A stretch of DNA of 64,000 nucleotides from NCBI RefSeq assembly GCF_024586455.1, contig NC_065921.1, forward strand, positions 77,328,720 to 77,392,719, read 5' to 3'. The DNA comes from Bactrocera neohumeralis. Its lineage: Eukaryota > Arthropoda > Insecta > Diptera > Tephritidae. Below, one piece after another: positions 9,851-21,694 of this stretch. Made by a program: the position numbers and the translations under genes. The notes beneath the pieces were generated by a model. The model made no database searches. It was not told the DNA's origin and was given only the letters and a program-made list of their open reading frames with translations. How positions within the stretch are numbered: position 1 is the stretch's first letter; the number at the start of each line of letters is the position of its first letter.

Positions 9851-11162
9851 TCCTCACTTGCATGAACCTCTATCTATTTCTCCATCCTAAGATATAGCGA
9901 GAGAATATCACCAGGCCGGCCTAATTTTACTATCAAGTTTCTAACATAACGAAAAGTACACACGTTCCGAAAACCTAAAGAAACCAGGTTTCCACCAGAA
10001 GTTCAATGTTTCGTAGTTCCGACTGGAGCTTTCAGTTCATCCATATGACTTTTCAGCGAAAAACTACGCATACTCGGTGTACTTTGTACCTTGTACCCTG
10101 TATATATCGAGGTATCAAAAGTTAACGAAGTGGGACTATAGAAATGTGAAGTCTTCATTGAAAAAGTTATTTCGAAGAGTTTGAATAAATTCCTTCGATA
10201 TATCCATACAGTTTAGATTAGTACAATACTTATGGTTGTTAAAAAGAGATCGAAATCGAAAATCAAGTCGAAATACGATTAAAATTTCTGATTACGTACG
10301 AATCTCAACGACCTTACTCACCCTACTCATTTTTTGTTTATGCTATCATAGATATCCTGCTGTTAAAGCTGCTGTTCCCATTGTTATTGCAGTGCTTGCG
10401 CCGACATTGCCGACCTTGTTGTTGCTGCTGTTGTTGTTCTGTTTTCATGCAGCTCCCGAATCAATTCAATTGTTTTCGCCAATTTTACAGTATTGAATTT
10501 CTTCATTGCATTCGGCACAGCATGCTGTGCCAACGAATCGATTTTCGTATTTCATTTCGCTTGTTTTTATGATGCTCATCTATAGTGTTGTTGTTGCTTT
10601 GAATATTGTTGTTATTCTGATTATTGTTGTTGTCGTTACTTGCTATTGTATTGCCATTATGCTAGCTGATATTCGCCTAGTTTATTTTGAATTTACTGAT
10701 TTCAATTTCGTAATCTGCGTGTAGGCGGCAGGCTACGAGGATTTGCTGATAATCGAAGTGGAAGAGAAAGGGTGTGAGAAGGGAATATTGAGAAATTTAG
10801 CAAATTATTGCTTTTTGTAGGGGTTTGTTGGTGATAAGACAAAGTTGATAGTACCGTGGCTTAATTAAATACCGAAACTTATTTACGCTGAAATAAAAAT
10901 TTCTGGATAGATGGAATTCTAGGTCCACGATGTGAGAGCTTCCGTTCAAGTCTGGAAGATATAATAATTTTTACAAACCTCCATTTTTATTTTTGTATTA
11001 CCTCTTTTTCTGACTGACTTTGTTGGACTTTCTCTCGGGCCGACTCGACGTTTTTGTTACTCCTTTCGACTCCGAAATAGTTGTGATAAAACATTCCAAT
11101 CCCGTGCATAAATATTTAATGAGAGAGAAATTTTTGTTCCGGAAATAACATAGGAGGTTTTG
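9851..11162. other. Intergenic DNA with TTG/CTG microsatellites
   Basis: Imperfect (TTG/CTG)n tracts lie near 10400-10440 and 10585-10645 and explain the Leu/Cys/Val-rich chance frames there. No gene or transposon was recognised. Confidence 0.6.
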
Positions 11163-11239
11163 ACCATCTGGTATCGCAAAGGACCAAACTGGTCTATGCG
11201 TGGTTTATTGGCCAACCAGATGAACCTATCCTAACCTAT
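11163..11239 (+). mobile_element. J1 retrotransposon 3' terminal stub
   Basis: This is the 3' untranslated end of the J1 family: ACCATCTGGTATCGCAAAGG, CCAAACTGGTCTATGCGTGG, TTATTGGCCAACCAGATGAACC and TAACCTA. The same string appears antisense at 3439-3520 and sense at 49093-49165. Only about 77 bp is present, so this is an extreme 5' truncation or a remnant. Confidence 0.65.
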
Positions 11240-11939
11240 ATCCGACGAAGCTCAAGCTCCCCAAAATCCTTTAATTTTTATATATTAGAAAAAATGGATA
11301 TACTACTTGTGGATTACTACTTCTAAATTTTTCTACCAAAAAGTTTTAATGAGACTTATAAAATGATTACCAAAAAGTCAATTAGCAGAGCTTAATAAAT
11401 GCATTTTGTTATATTCAGAATATAGTTTAAAGAAAGCTCCATTTACAGTATATTAAGCCCCCAATCTAACAGCTTTGTTGAGAAATTATAGGGAGTTTAC
11501 AGAAGTTTCCAATAATAGACAGAAAGAAAGAACAGGAAGCTGACTGACAGCTAGAGAAAGGAATGAACTTGAACCCACAATGGAAAAGGATTGAATTAGC
11601 TCAGATTGGGAAGTTGGAAGTGGCAACGCTGTGACTAAAACATTACAAAAGAGTGGTTGAAGATTTGTTTCAATATGACTGCTGAGAAGCTGTTAAATCC
11701 TATATACCGATCCATCTACCAAAAACCTCTGGTTAACGTGGAATACCTCGTGTTTTGTGAACAATCCTACAGTTACCATTGAACACAGTACTAATCCTCA
11801 TGGACCTTTGCCAATCTAAAGTACGAATCTCTTTAGAAAAACACATTCCCACTAGCTGATAAAATGTGTTAGAAACAATTGTAATTAGGAATGTATAAAA
11901 AGAGTATGTTAACGGTCTTCAATCGTATGTTCTACTATT
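11240..11939. other. Intergenic DNA, nothing recognised
   Basis: No ORF longer than 60 codons and no clear repeat. The right edge may hold unrecognised 5' sequence of the following transposon. Confidence 0.5.
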
Positions 11940-12480
11940 CTGGAACGACTTGGCTCATTTTACGTCGAGATTTTAAATTGAAAGCGTACAAAATACAGCT
12001 TACAGTGGCAAGAATTGAAGCCACTCGACCTTCCCAAGCGACATCGCTTCGCTCTATGGGCTCTTAAAAAGTTCCAAGAAGATCCGATATTTTGGAGCCA
12101 AATTTTGTTCAGCAATGACGCCCATTTCTGGCTCAATGGGTATGTATACACGTAAAATTACCGCATTTGTGACGAAGAGCAACTGGAACTGCATTGCCAT
12201 TTTATCCAGAAAAAACAACGGTTTAGTGTGGTTTTGTGAGCCGGTGGAATCATCAAATAATTCTTCAAAAATGAAGCCCTTGAGAAGGTAACCGTCAATA
12301 GCGATCGTTATCGCGTCATGTTAACCGACCATTTGATGCCTGAAATTGAAGTTTTTGATATCGGCGGCATTTGGTTTCAACAAGACGGCGCCACTTGCCA
12401 CACATCGCATCAATCAATGAATTTATTGAGAAGACACTTCGGTGAGCAGATAATTCACGTTGAAGCCTCCCTTTACAAAC
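11940..12480 (+). mobile_element. IS630-Tc1-mariner transposase fragment
   Basis: This is a broken transposase reading sense in shifting frames. It has QELKPLDLPKRHRFALWALK and KFQEDPIFWSQILFS (12008-12115), then NDAHFWLNGYV, where the family's catalytic SDEAHF has become SNDAHF. A decayed PEKTTVWCG-like stretch and an NGDRYR-like segment follow (12200-12310), then WFQQDGATCHTS (about 12370-12405) and LLRRHFGEQIIHV. The C-terminal third with the last catalytic acidic residue is missing, as are both inverted repeats. It belongs to the DUF4817-like lineage also seen at 22908, 33383, 46200 and 53525. Unable to transpose. Confidence 0.85.
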
Positions 12481-14019
12481 GGGTCTTATGCTAGGTTATA
12501 TGGAGAATTCAAATGGGGAAAGAAAAACAATAGAATAGAAGAGGGGAAAGATAGTCTGAGTGAGAGAGAGAGAGGGAGAAAGAGCAAGGATAAAAAAAAA
12601 AACAAAACTATGTAAATGTTGGCAAGCAGATATTGCGTAGGATTTATGATCATGGGTGATACTGAAATGAGCTTTGAGTTGTCGATAAGTGGAGGCGAGA
12701 AAGTGATTGCCTGGATCTAACTCACTCAACAAATTTTTGCCTTAGAAACCTCATGGAATGCTTCCGGCGAACGCCTCCGGGTCTATCCGCCGACCCTTTA
12801 ACATAATAACAACTATTCATCATATGTGGCAATACACCGGTATTTATGGCATGCATATAAATTTTTTTATAATTCTTCGCCTTATCTTAGTTTCAAAATT
12901 CAAACAGGCACTTGCTGAAACAGAGTACAAAGTAACTTGGGTCTCACGCTATTTAAGTAACGACTGTTTGTGTAACCCTCGAAATGTAATTGAGCAAATA
13001 CTGATAAGCCGGATGTGGGTATACGCACTGTAAGGGGCTCCATACATACATAGATGTTATTGCACTGTACTCTGCTCCACAGCAACGCGTATTTATAACT
13101 ATCCACGCTTCATTTATGACTTCTATTTACTTACCATTATACGTTTTCTTCAAAGTTCTGATAAGATTAGGTCCATAGTAAATTTGTTTATTTGCTTGCT
13201 TATCGCCGCTCACTTGCTAGCTCACTCTTGTGCTCGCTTTATGACATATTTATCACAAATAACTGCTTTGTGCCTTATCTAGAGAGTCATATATTGAATG
13301 GAGACTTTATCTATTACTTGTACCATATAGTACTTTGTGTAATATTAAATTCCTGTGCGTGAAAATGATTTGATTAAAATTTAAATTTTGAATTATTCAG
13401 TTTGACTTGGCGGTTCGGTGTTGTAGGACGTGCGTGGCCACTGTGAACTTAGGTTTTAAGAGCCTAAGCGGCTTTTTTGGGCAAAATGTGATCTTACTGG
13501 ATTTTCGGTGAGTAAACTTTGAAGAAATATATAAAGAACAGTTGAAATATTCACTCTGGGGTAAAATGAACAGAAGTAGAAGGTTAAGGAGCAGATAACA
13601 TAAGTAGCACAAAAGCTTAAGAAATAGTTATATAAGTGATAGATTTCAGATTTAGATAGAAGGTTAAAGTTCACCATTACCTAATATATGAGAGGTACAT
13701 ATATATAAAACTACGATGTTCATATAACTAGCACCGAAGTGCTAATTCTTTCAGAGCGGTGAGCATTCACTCACACAGCAGAGTGTTAATATTAGCGTTG
13801 AGCTCTCAAACTTTGCTCTCAAAATAAGTCAAGGAGTGTCTAAACTCACTAAATGTATCATTAAGCTTCTTCATTATCAAATTCGTTTAGGTACGTGAAA
13901 ATATCGAAATCAGTGAAAATAGCCGATGAGCTAGTCGAATCGGATCGGATTACGAGCAGAACCTTGTTGTCATATTTTCTAGCACTGGACCTATGGACCT
14001 CATGTGCGCTTAGCATACG
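12481..14019. other. Intergenic DNA with a GA microsatellite
   Basis: A purine-rich GAGA tract lies at 12556-12585. TAGCAC-CGAA-GTGCTA near 13728 is a perfect 6-bp inverted repeat. The frames at 12758-13033 and 13397-13677 have no recognisable domain. No transposon was identified. Confidence 0.55.
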
Positions 14020-14460
14020 CTGGCCAGTCTCTGCATATTTGCAAAATCCTTCTGGTCTATAGTAGAACGTAGAAGATGTATTGAACTACTTGCCCTCAGC
14101 AAAGTTCATCTTGCCGCAATCGTAGGAGTTCTTACTGGACTTTGTTCAATAAAAATTTATGATGTAAGCCGGCCACTGTCAAAGTTGTGTGGAAGAGTGT
14201 GAGCTGCAAACATTTAGGCTCTTTATCCTCCATTGTCCAGTGTTAGCAAGACTGAAGTTAAAACTTCTCGGCAGTCTTACCTTCGGTTAACCAGTAGATA
14301 CAGTCGAAACTAACAGTAGCCGCCTCAACAAATTTGTGATTGCCTCAAAGTGCGCCGTCTACTTATGAAGATCTTTATGATCAATTTAATAGGAGTTCTA
14401 GGGAACGCAACATACCGGTTCTAAGCTGGTCAAGTGAGAACTCTGTTAGCATCGACCATT
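14020..14460 (+). mobile_element. J2 Jockey/LOA-like tail after RNase H
   Basis: The sense frame gives RRRCIELLALSKVHLAAIVG and VLTGLCSI (14070-14160), followed by a frameshifted C-terminal part with FILHCPVLARLKLKLLG-like coding (14218-14265) and a SLTFG-like segment. The same segment appears at 18110-18420 as ELFALTKVHLLMVVGVLTGH. In Jockey/LOA-type elements this region follows the RNase H domain. The 5' part is absent; frames are broken. Confidence 0.65.
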
Positions 14461-15279
14461 TAACATAAACTCATATATGTAACTATGCGAGAGGTACTTG
14501 GGTACCCAATTGGCACCAAAAAGTTTCGAATCATACCCAAAAGTTCTTTCTAAAAGTTGTGTCGATAATCGGAATGAAACCTCAAAATTGTCTAACGTAT
14601 GGATTATACAGCTATATGTTCGTATTATCGACATGACAACACTCAGCTGGTACGCAACGGTATCAATATTGTTATGTTATAAATATCAATCTTTACTCTT
14701 GGCCCATTCCGGCTTTGGTTAGAACAAATTTAAAACACCTTCAGATAACCATGCCAAGTAGTAGGAATAAAAATAAAACACCAAAGTAGAAGATGTGTTC
14801 AAGACCATCTGTCGGTAGGTGAGATACTACATTTCCATCTTGTGGATTAGCCATAGACCCTAAGCTATAAAGATAGGTTCAAATTTGTTCAGAACTTCCA
14901 TTTAAGTTGAAGTTTAGTCTAGATGTTAAATTTTTGGAAAACCTCATGATGTTATTTCGACTATATTTTGTACTTTGCCTAAGCTTTTATGGATCATAAA
15001 ATTTTGATCGTCAGGCTTTGTATTATCAGAATGAAATTTAATACTTCGGAATCGGTCAGATCAGACAACAATTGCACATATCTCCCATACAACCGATTTC
15101 AAATTTTTCAAATTTCACATTAAAAATCGCTGGCTCAAAGCCTGTTTTAGACCCACAATCTCTTGGGAAAAGTTGTTCAGAATGATTTACTGCCTTCGCG
15201 ATTGTATAGTAAAAAAAATCGACCAGCTTCAATGCAGTTCCGATTTGACCTTGCAAGTCAGAGTCAATTTGATTCTGCT
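14461..15279. other. Intergenic DNA with a possible DR-A relic
   Basis: Bases 15005-15115 contain words like GAATCGGTCAGATCAGACAAC and CTCCCATACAACCGATTTC, which resemble decayed DR-A-like modules. The rest has no recognisable content. Confidence 0.45.
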
Positions 15280-15600
15280 ACTAATAGGTCGTCATCAAAA
15301 GGGGGTATCGCATCCGAGGCTGTTGTGTCGTTTTCATTAAGGGTGTTTGTTTACATGGCGAGTCTCAAGCCCAGCGCACAACTGTAGTTTGGTATTTCGA
15401 CTTCTCACTTTATGTCACCATTAAACGGATGTTTTTTGGCTACCCAGAGGATACTTGGTCTAAGACCGAAAGTCGTGAGATGCTTAAGCCGTATGTAAAA
15501 TAATCGTTTCTGGCCTCTCCCAAACGAATGGCGCTTAGGGAACTTTCCTCATTTGCGCGAACTTCCACACATGGAGTCTACGCCAATAAAGAAGAACTAA
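15280..15600 (-). mobile_element. RTE 5'-region fragment, head-to-tail chimera
   Basis: GGTCGTCATCAAAAGGGGG, GAGTCTCAAGCCCAGCGCAC, CGGATGTTTTTTGGCTACCC and GCCGTATGTAAAATAATCG repeat the pattern at 9685-9840 and extend it leftward. I place this in the antisense 5' region of the fly RTE family. At the right edge, GAGTCTACGCCAATAAAGAA (15572-15591) looks like the sense 3' end of the same family. That would make the fragment two pieces in opposite orientation. The shared repeat is seen directly; the ends are inferred. Confidence 0.5.
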
Positions 15601-16664
15601 TAGCTTGTTAACGAAAGAGGTTACGTATATAGCTAAATTTCGATTAATTTATTCCTTTTTCACGTGATCCCGAAGATCTCTTCTCACGAAACTTAGTTTA
15701 TGTTATTAATCCACTATACTGTTACTAGACCATACGATCTTTTTATTTAAGGTTAGGTTAAAGAAAATAAGTTGTTGCTTTTTAATTGCTCTATATACCA
15801 TATGTATGATTTTGGAACTTTCAAGTTTTTTGTGAAAGCTTTTTTAATATAAAAGCTTCTTTGATATGAAAGCTCTATGGCAACATTACTTATTCGGCTT
15901 TATTTCATTTCATGATTTTATATCTATTAACTTTTAGTGTTACTTTCTCTTTCAGAAATTCCGGTGATCTACATTTGGACCCAGCATCATGCGCAAAACT
16001 TGTCTGAATCCTACATGGTTCAAATAAATCTGGCAATATCACACAGCCGCTACAGTTAAACTCAAAAAGAATTTATCCCCAAACTTACAATTGCTACGAA
16101 GTCGAAATAACAGTTAAGCGCCTGTTATTTCTTGTTTTTTAACTCCGGTCTTCATGGCATTTTAAATACCTTTGAATTATTCTTCCTCCCAAAAAGTATT
16201 TAAACTTGTTTGAAGTATCGAGAGTTTGCGCTTACAAAAAATCTACAAAAGTTAAAATATGCTGAAATTCCTCTGATTCTTTATTGCCACGAAGTTTGTA
16301 CATGATTCTGATTTATTTTCACATTACTTAACATTTTACTGAAGCATCTCAATTGCAAAATTTTTTTCATTCTTCTTTGCTTTCGAGCACGATTCGGATG
16401 ATTTATCGATAACCTCTGTGTTAATAGGCGACAATTAATATATCCTTGCCGAAGAACGAAGCAACCATTTAGCAAAAATTGAGCTTCGAGTTCAACTGCC
16501 AATGGTTTAAGTACTTACGGATGAATTGCCGGTAATTGATGAAAACTGCATCAATAAATTGTAGAGTTCATTAACAACTCCTTAGTTAACGCTTATATTC
16601 CCACACATTATAAAAGTTTTATAAGCAAACTACTTAAAAAATTAGCATAATTCATAACATTCAA
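15601..16664. other. AT-rich DNA, outlying AAGCTT words
   Basis: No gene was recognised. Words such as GAAAGCTTTTTTAATATAAAAG near 15834-15860 may be outliers of the tandem array that begins at 16665. Confidence 0.5.
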
Positions 16665-17625
16665 AAAACCTTCAATATTACTGCAATAAGAGCTTTGCAA
16701 GCTTTAGAATTTGCTGTGTAAAGAATATATTTTATTTGCACATATCAGCTCCTTTGATACCAGACACATATTATTAGAAAAATTTAATTTTGTGAAAGAG
16801 CTTTGGAAAGCTTTTTGAAATAAAAAATAGCAATCATTTATAAAATAATTCCACCAAGGTGGTGACGTTTATATTCCTGATCGTTGTCAAATTTTTAAGA
16901 CAAACTTTTCGAAAAATAACCAAACTCATAAAATCCAAAAAGCTTTAGTAAGCTTTGGTAAAATGGTTATTGTAGAGTGTAGATATGTATGTGACTTCTT
17001 CACAATCATATTTTTGATACCATTTACAAGCTACTACAAACCATAAAATTTGTAAAAAAAAGCTTTAGAAAGCTTTCTGATACAAAAAATGCAATAACAT
17101 ATAAAAAAAGTTAAGCAAAAATAATTAAAATTTATATTTCTTAGCAGAAAGTAGTGTACTTGAAAACTAAATAAAATCTGAAATACTGCAATTAGTATTG
17201 CAGTAAAAGCTTTAGAAAGCTTTGGAAACACCTTTTTTGTAAATATATACGTATGTCGATTCGGCACTTATCAAATTGTTGATGCCAAGTATATATATTA
17301 TTAAAAAAACAGAAACTTTGTAAAAGAGCTTTAGAAAGCTTTTTAAAATAGTGAACTTGCTATTCTAAAAAAATCCTTATATATAATAACTGTGAAATAG
17401 TAATATTTTGCAAAAACTATAAGCACAATTACTAAATAGCTGTAATTAGTATTACAGCAAAAGCTTTAGAAAGTTTTTTAAATAAATATGGACTTTTGTG
17501 AACAAAATCTTGTCTATAGCATCGAAAATACGTGTTTATGACGTCCTTTATAACAGAAAAGTTTGAAAGCTTTATGTTTAATCATTATTAATTATGTGTT
17601 TTGAGCTTTAGAAACCTCTGAATTA
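16665..17625. repeat. Degenerate dimeric tandem repeat, AAGCTTT core
   Basis: The core AAGCTTTAGAAAGCTTT and close variants recur at about 16690, 16800, 16942, 17058, 17212, 17327, 17462 and 17560. Spacings alternate at roughly 110 and 145 bp, giving a dimer of about 255 bp in four copies. The first half-unit follows a TACTGCAAT...TATTGCAGTAAA-type palindrome (17190-17210, 17440-17462, and decayed near 16678). The second half-unit follows GATACCA or GATGCCA and a TTATTA...TTTTGTGAAAGAG-type lead (16758, 17019, 17281). Divergence between copies is high, so the array is old. It does not match any transposon I recognise. Confidence 0.7.
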
Positions 17626-18109
17626 ATATATAAGTGTTATAAATTTACTCTTAATACTACTTTTATATGAAAAATTGTAATATCTTTGCATATTTGTGAA
17701 TAAAAATTGTCCTTACCAACCTGTGTATATATATTTTTGTTTCATATCTTTTGAATAGCGCTGAAGAACTTTTTCAGTCCATTGAGCTTTTATGTAGAGC
17801 CAAAGCTGGCTCAATTGTCAACTACCCTCGGAAAGCTTGGAAATCTTATATAGAAAGTCTTGAAATGCTCTATAAAAATCAAAAATTTGAAAAGCTCTTC
17901 AATAATGAAGTCTTACGAAACAAAAATATATTTATTTTTAACCATCTTAGTAGTGGTTGCTAGCATAATCGACGGTAGCTAGAATAACCTTCAAAAATAC
18001 TGCTACAAACTTTATGTGTTCTCAACTCTTGTTTCATAATCTCTCTTTTCGAATTTTGTTCTTTACATTCAGTTTTCCAACATAGACTAATAGCAGCTGT
18101 ACGATCGCA
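17626..18109. other. AT-rich DNA with one small open frame
   Basis: A 70-codon frame at 17751-17963 (plus) starts at TTG and gives a charged, Leu/Lys-rich peptide with no known domain. Its 3' half again contains AAAGCTTGGAAA-like words, so it may be part of the repeat flank and not coding. Confidence 0.45.
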
Positions 18110-18420
18110 AGATCCTTCTGGCTCAGGGTAAATTGTAAAAGATACACGGAGCTCTTCGCTCTCACCAAGGTCCACCTTTTAATGGTTGTTGGAGTTTTAA
18201 CTGGACACTGAATAATCGGGACTCATGCAGTAAGACTGAATATCTTACCAGACACCAGCTTCCTCAGTTGTTTGAAAGAAGAAGAGTTATAGTCATCTCC
18301 ACACATTCCCGGATCTCATAATTTTAGACATCCAAGTGAAATAGAAATAAGACACCTAAGCAGATTTGTGCTAGGTTCAGGTTTTGCCGATCGATAACTA
18401 ATATTCATACTCGCTGGTAA
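18110..18420 (+). mobile_element. J2 Jockey/LOA-like tail fragment
   Basis: Sense translation gives ELFALTKVHLLMVVGVLTGH at 18150-18210, then IIGTHAVRLNILPD and a decayed CRSC-like segment (LPQLF/SFLSCLKEEEL). LTGH...IGTHA..L is the usual order after the RNase H domain in these elements. It pairs with 14070-14160. Stops and a frameshift follow; the 3' end is lost. Confidence 0.65.
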
Positions 18421-20584
18421 ATTCCTTCTCTATTCAGCCACACCTGTCCGATGCGCTAGGTTTTTAGCTGAAGAACTCTGTTAGAATTTCTCTATTTTTT
18501 AAGTAGCCGAAAGAACAGTCTTCCAATCGTCTCCTTTTATCCCACTCTTACCTCTTTTCTTGCCATTCATTCACTCCCCGTCGTCGCACAAATTTGAGCT
18601 CTGAACGAAGCCCTTGTCATTCAAGAATTTATTAACCTTGTCAGAACAATTTAAAACAGGTGTCACTTATCACTTGTGACATCATGACTTGTGACCAAAT
18701 TAAGAAAGTAAACAGTGCCAAACCACCACTAATGCCGATTTGCGGCAAAAGCGGAGAGTGTCCCATGGGAACCTAAAAAGTCTGGTAGCGTGTGAAATGA
18801 GCACTCGAGTTGGCGTTGCCATAGAACGCAGCAGAAAATTGGTGCCCGAACACAGGTAAACAAACTCGGCGTGGCAACGCATCTTGCCGCCAACAACACT
18901 GGGGTCTTTTCGTGAGGAATCATAATTAAAATGGGAAACACGTAGGAAATGTCAACACGCACGATGATGATGAATTAAGTGGCAACGAGCGAGTGCCACG
19001 AGTAACTAAGTTGTGCGTTTACAAGCCGGCAGCTGTTGATGCATGCAACTCTGCCATTTTCAGTGGCACAAAAACGCAGTTACACATTGATTAAGTTGCA
19101 CCAATGCAACGGCGGCTGCTGCATGCCACGCAGCTATTGTTTTTGTGGATGTGAGGTGTCGTGCGGGCGACCGCTGAGATTTTAGGTGCACGAACTCAAC
19201 TGAGTTTGCTGTTTAACTTCAATTAGGCGCGGTCGAAATTTGCAAGTTAACGCCACATGCTGTATAAATTATTCCAAGTTTCATCTAAAATAGTTCTCCG
19301 AAATATACATTTTTTCCGATTTGAGAGGAATCCTTAATAGAACTTGAAACTTTGCTGATTTTTTTACTGGCCCAAAACTGGCTTTTATTCATCCTTTTTC
19401 ATTTTATTTCACTTTGCTTTATACCTATGCTCTCTTATAAAATCTTCCCTGCTTTTTTCTTTTCTTTTGCAAAGCTGCTTTGTTGCATCACCCAAATTAG
19501 CGCTTGTTGCACGTTGTAATTACGAATATCGCCAACGGTTGATCTCTCATCCACCCCATCATTGACGGACTGGCATTGCTGTTGTTTCTGCATTGAACTG
19601 CATGTTGTTGTTGCGCGAACAGCTGTGCCAGCCGACATGCATTTAATTAAATGTCGAAAAAATGTTGCAAAGTTGTAATGAAGAGGCTTGGACACTAACT
19701 TATGGCGGCAAGAATGCAGATCGACAATGACAGATAGTAGGTGACGGCACGCACAGTGGGCCGGCAACTTGAAATTATCACTTAAAATGCGTAGCTCTTC
19801 TTTATGGGTGGAACAGCTGCATCTGATGGAGGCTTTGTCTTTTTTGAGACCTTCACAACACAAGTTCTTTTATTAAAGCCAGTGAGCTTTCAGTCTGCCA
19901 TCTTCCGCAATAAAGGGTCATAAATGTTCAAAAACCCTTTGAGACGTTCAAATCATTCCATTGTTTGTGGTACACCCTTTTTGGAAAGCCAGAATGTCTC
20001 GTATAAAACTCATTGAATTTTGTTCCTTGAACCTTTCTCATCTTTCTAGAAAAAACAGCTATTAAAAAATCTTTGATATATCCCTTACATTAGCTAAATC
20101 CGTTCCATTACTTGTGGCATATGCTGACTCAGATGACGAAAGCTCCAAAAAGTATACCTTTGTACCGCCTTCTTACTGTTCGATCTTCAAATCAGTCTAT
20201 CTCAGTATTAAATAAGCACTAGACACTGGTCTAAGCTCACTTAACTAACGTGTTTGGAACCTTATATAAATAACCGAACCTTTGATTACCTTTTCCTTCC
20301 AGTACAGCAAGCCCTCCCAAAGTATATAACTCATAATATCACTTCTTCTTCCACAAAGAATTTTCTTATCTTTCCGAGAAAATGCCTTCTAAGCCTCAAA
20401 GATTAAGAAAAACGAATTGCTTTCGTAAAATTAAGTCTTAATTTGGTTGATCCAGAAATCTTGTAGCTTTACAAGATGATGACTCAGATTCTGAGTGTAA
20501 TGTAGTGAATTGACTTTATATAAGTCCTCGTAGAACTCTCTTTAACGTGTTTATATTTCTTATACTTTCTCTAAGGAATATCTA
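18421..20584. other. Non-coding DNA, GC-richer at 18690-19250
   Basis: 18690-19250 and 19440-19860 are less AT-rich than their flanks and carry many TGGCAAC, GCATGCAAC and GCGG words, as seen in fly introns and conserved non-coding stretches. A 142-codon frame at 19435-19863 (minus) has a QKQQQCQ run and no recognised domain. I would not call it a gene. No transposon was recognised. Confidence 0.45.
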
Positions 20585-20990
20585 CACCTCATTACGAATT
20601 TGTCAAGTCCACTCCAAGTACTTTCCCATCCTGTCGTGAGCCGGTTGTCAACTAGTTGTCACCTCATTACAAGATTGTCAAATCGACTACGAGTTCTGGT
20701 CAATCTTGTCGAAGGTCAAATTTCAAAGTTGTATGGAGGATCCAGACACTTTCTTCACCATTGTCAAGCCTTTGCAATACTCAGGTTGAGATATTTCCGC
20801 AGCCTTGCCTTCGGCGAACCAGGAGCCTGACAAGATCGTCTCAACAAATTTGTGATATGCTCGATTGTCGATTTGTAAGGCTCTAATGACCTACTATAGA
20901 GGCGTTTTAGGTATGACAACGGACTGGCGTTCTAAGCGTTCAAATGAGATCCTTCCAAGGACGGACCTCATAACCGACCTAACCTAGCGT
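20585..20990 (+). mobile_element. J2-like retrotransposon 3' end
   Basis: A frameshifted sense translation reads FFTIVKPLQYSG/FARLRLRYF.SLAFGEP (20750-20825), the Cys/His-rich tail end of Jockey/LOA-like ORF2. Then come a DRLNKFVI-like segment, a short 3' untranslated stretch with GGCGTTTTAGG and CGGACTGGCGTTCTAAGC, and a CCGACCTAACCTAGCG terminus. The 3' untranslated words recur at 29850-29942. At the left, CACCTCATTAC...CTGTCG occurs twice at a 75-bp offset (20585 and 20660). Confidence 0.65.
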
Positions 20991-21694
20991 AACAACAAGT
21001 TCGACTCCAAGAGCTACTCCAAGCGTTGCAATGAAGCGATCCACTGAAACGATTCAGCGAAAAAAATACGGCTATTCCAGCTTTATTTCAATCGTTTGAT
21101 TGGATCTTTCTGTTCTAAGCTTACAGAATTATCTGGATGTAAGGTTATGGTACCTTATATTATCTGACAAATGAAAGGTCTTACGACTTTACGGTTAGCC
21201 AAGATTTTTGAAGTCTTTTCCGTGGACAGAAATTCTACTTCCCATTAGCTGCTGAAGGGTTACCGCAATTAGAAATCACTTTTTTGATGTTGGTCGGAAC
21301 CTGGTATCGAGCTTGGGCCCTGCGTAGCGACAGTGCCAACCTCTACAAAACTGCTGTAGCTATACTCTAGGGCTTACAAACAACATAATATAGACCAAGT
21401 TAGCTCTCTCGGTCACTTACATGTTCGAGTATGTGAGACATTATTGTACATGTCAGTCACAACACAAGACACTGTCCGCCGCAGCAAGGTGGCAAGAACG
21501 GCCGCCAGGCAGGCAGGTGCTCAAAAGTAGCAGAAAAGTGGTTTCTCGTAGGGCTCGAGCTTGAGTTGCTGCTTAAGTAAGCAAATCAATGCTCAGTGCG
21601 TGCAATCGTTTGTTTTTTTTTTCATGAGCACACACTCACAACCTACCTACCTACCAAGCGCTGAGCCGCCAACTAAGCACGCAAGCGAACTTGT
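20991..21694. other. Non-coding DNA, nothing recognised
   Basis: No gene or transposon was recognised. The sequence becomes GC-richer from 21470 (GCAGCAAGGTGGCAAGAACG) toward the inverted-pair arm. Confidence 0.5.

Noticed and set aside
19435..19863. 142-codon minus frame as a gene
   Set aside because: Contains only a CAG-derived Gln run and no domain; lies in GC-richer non-coding DNA.
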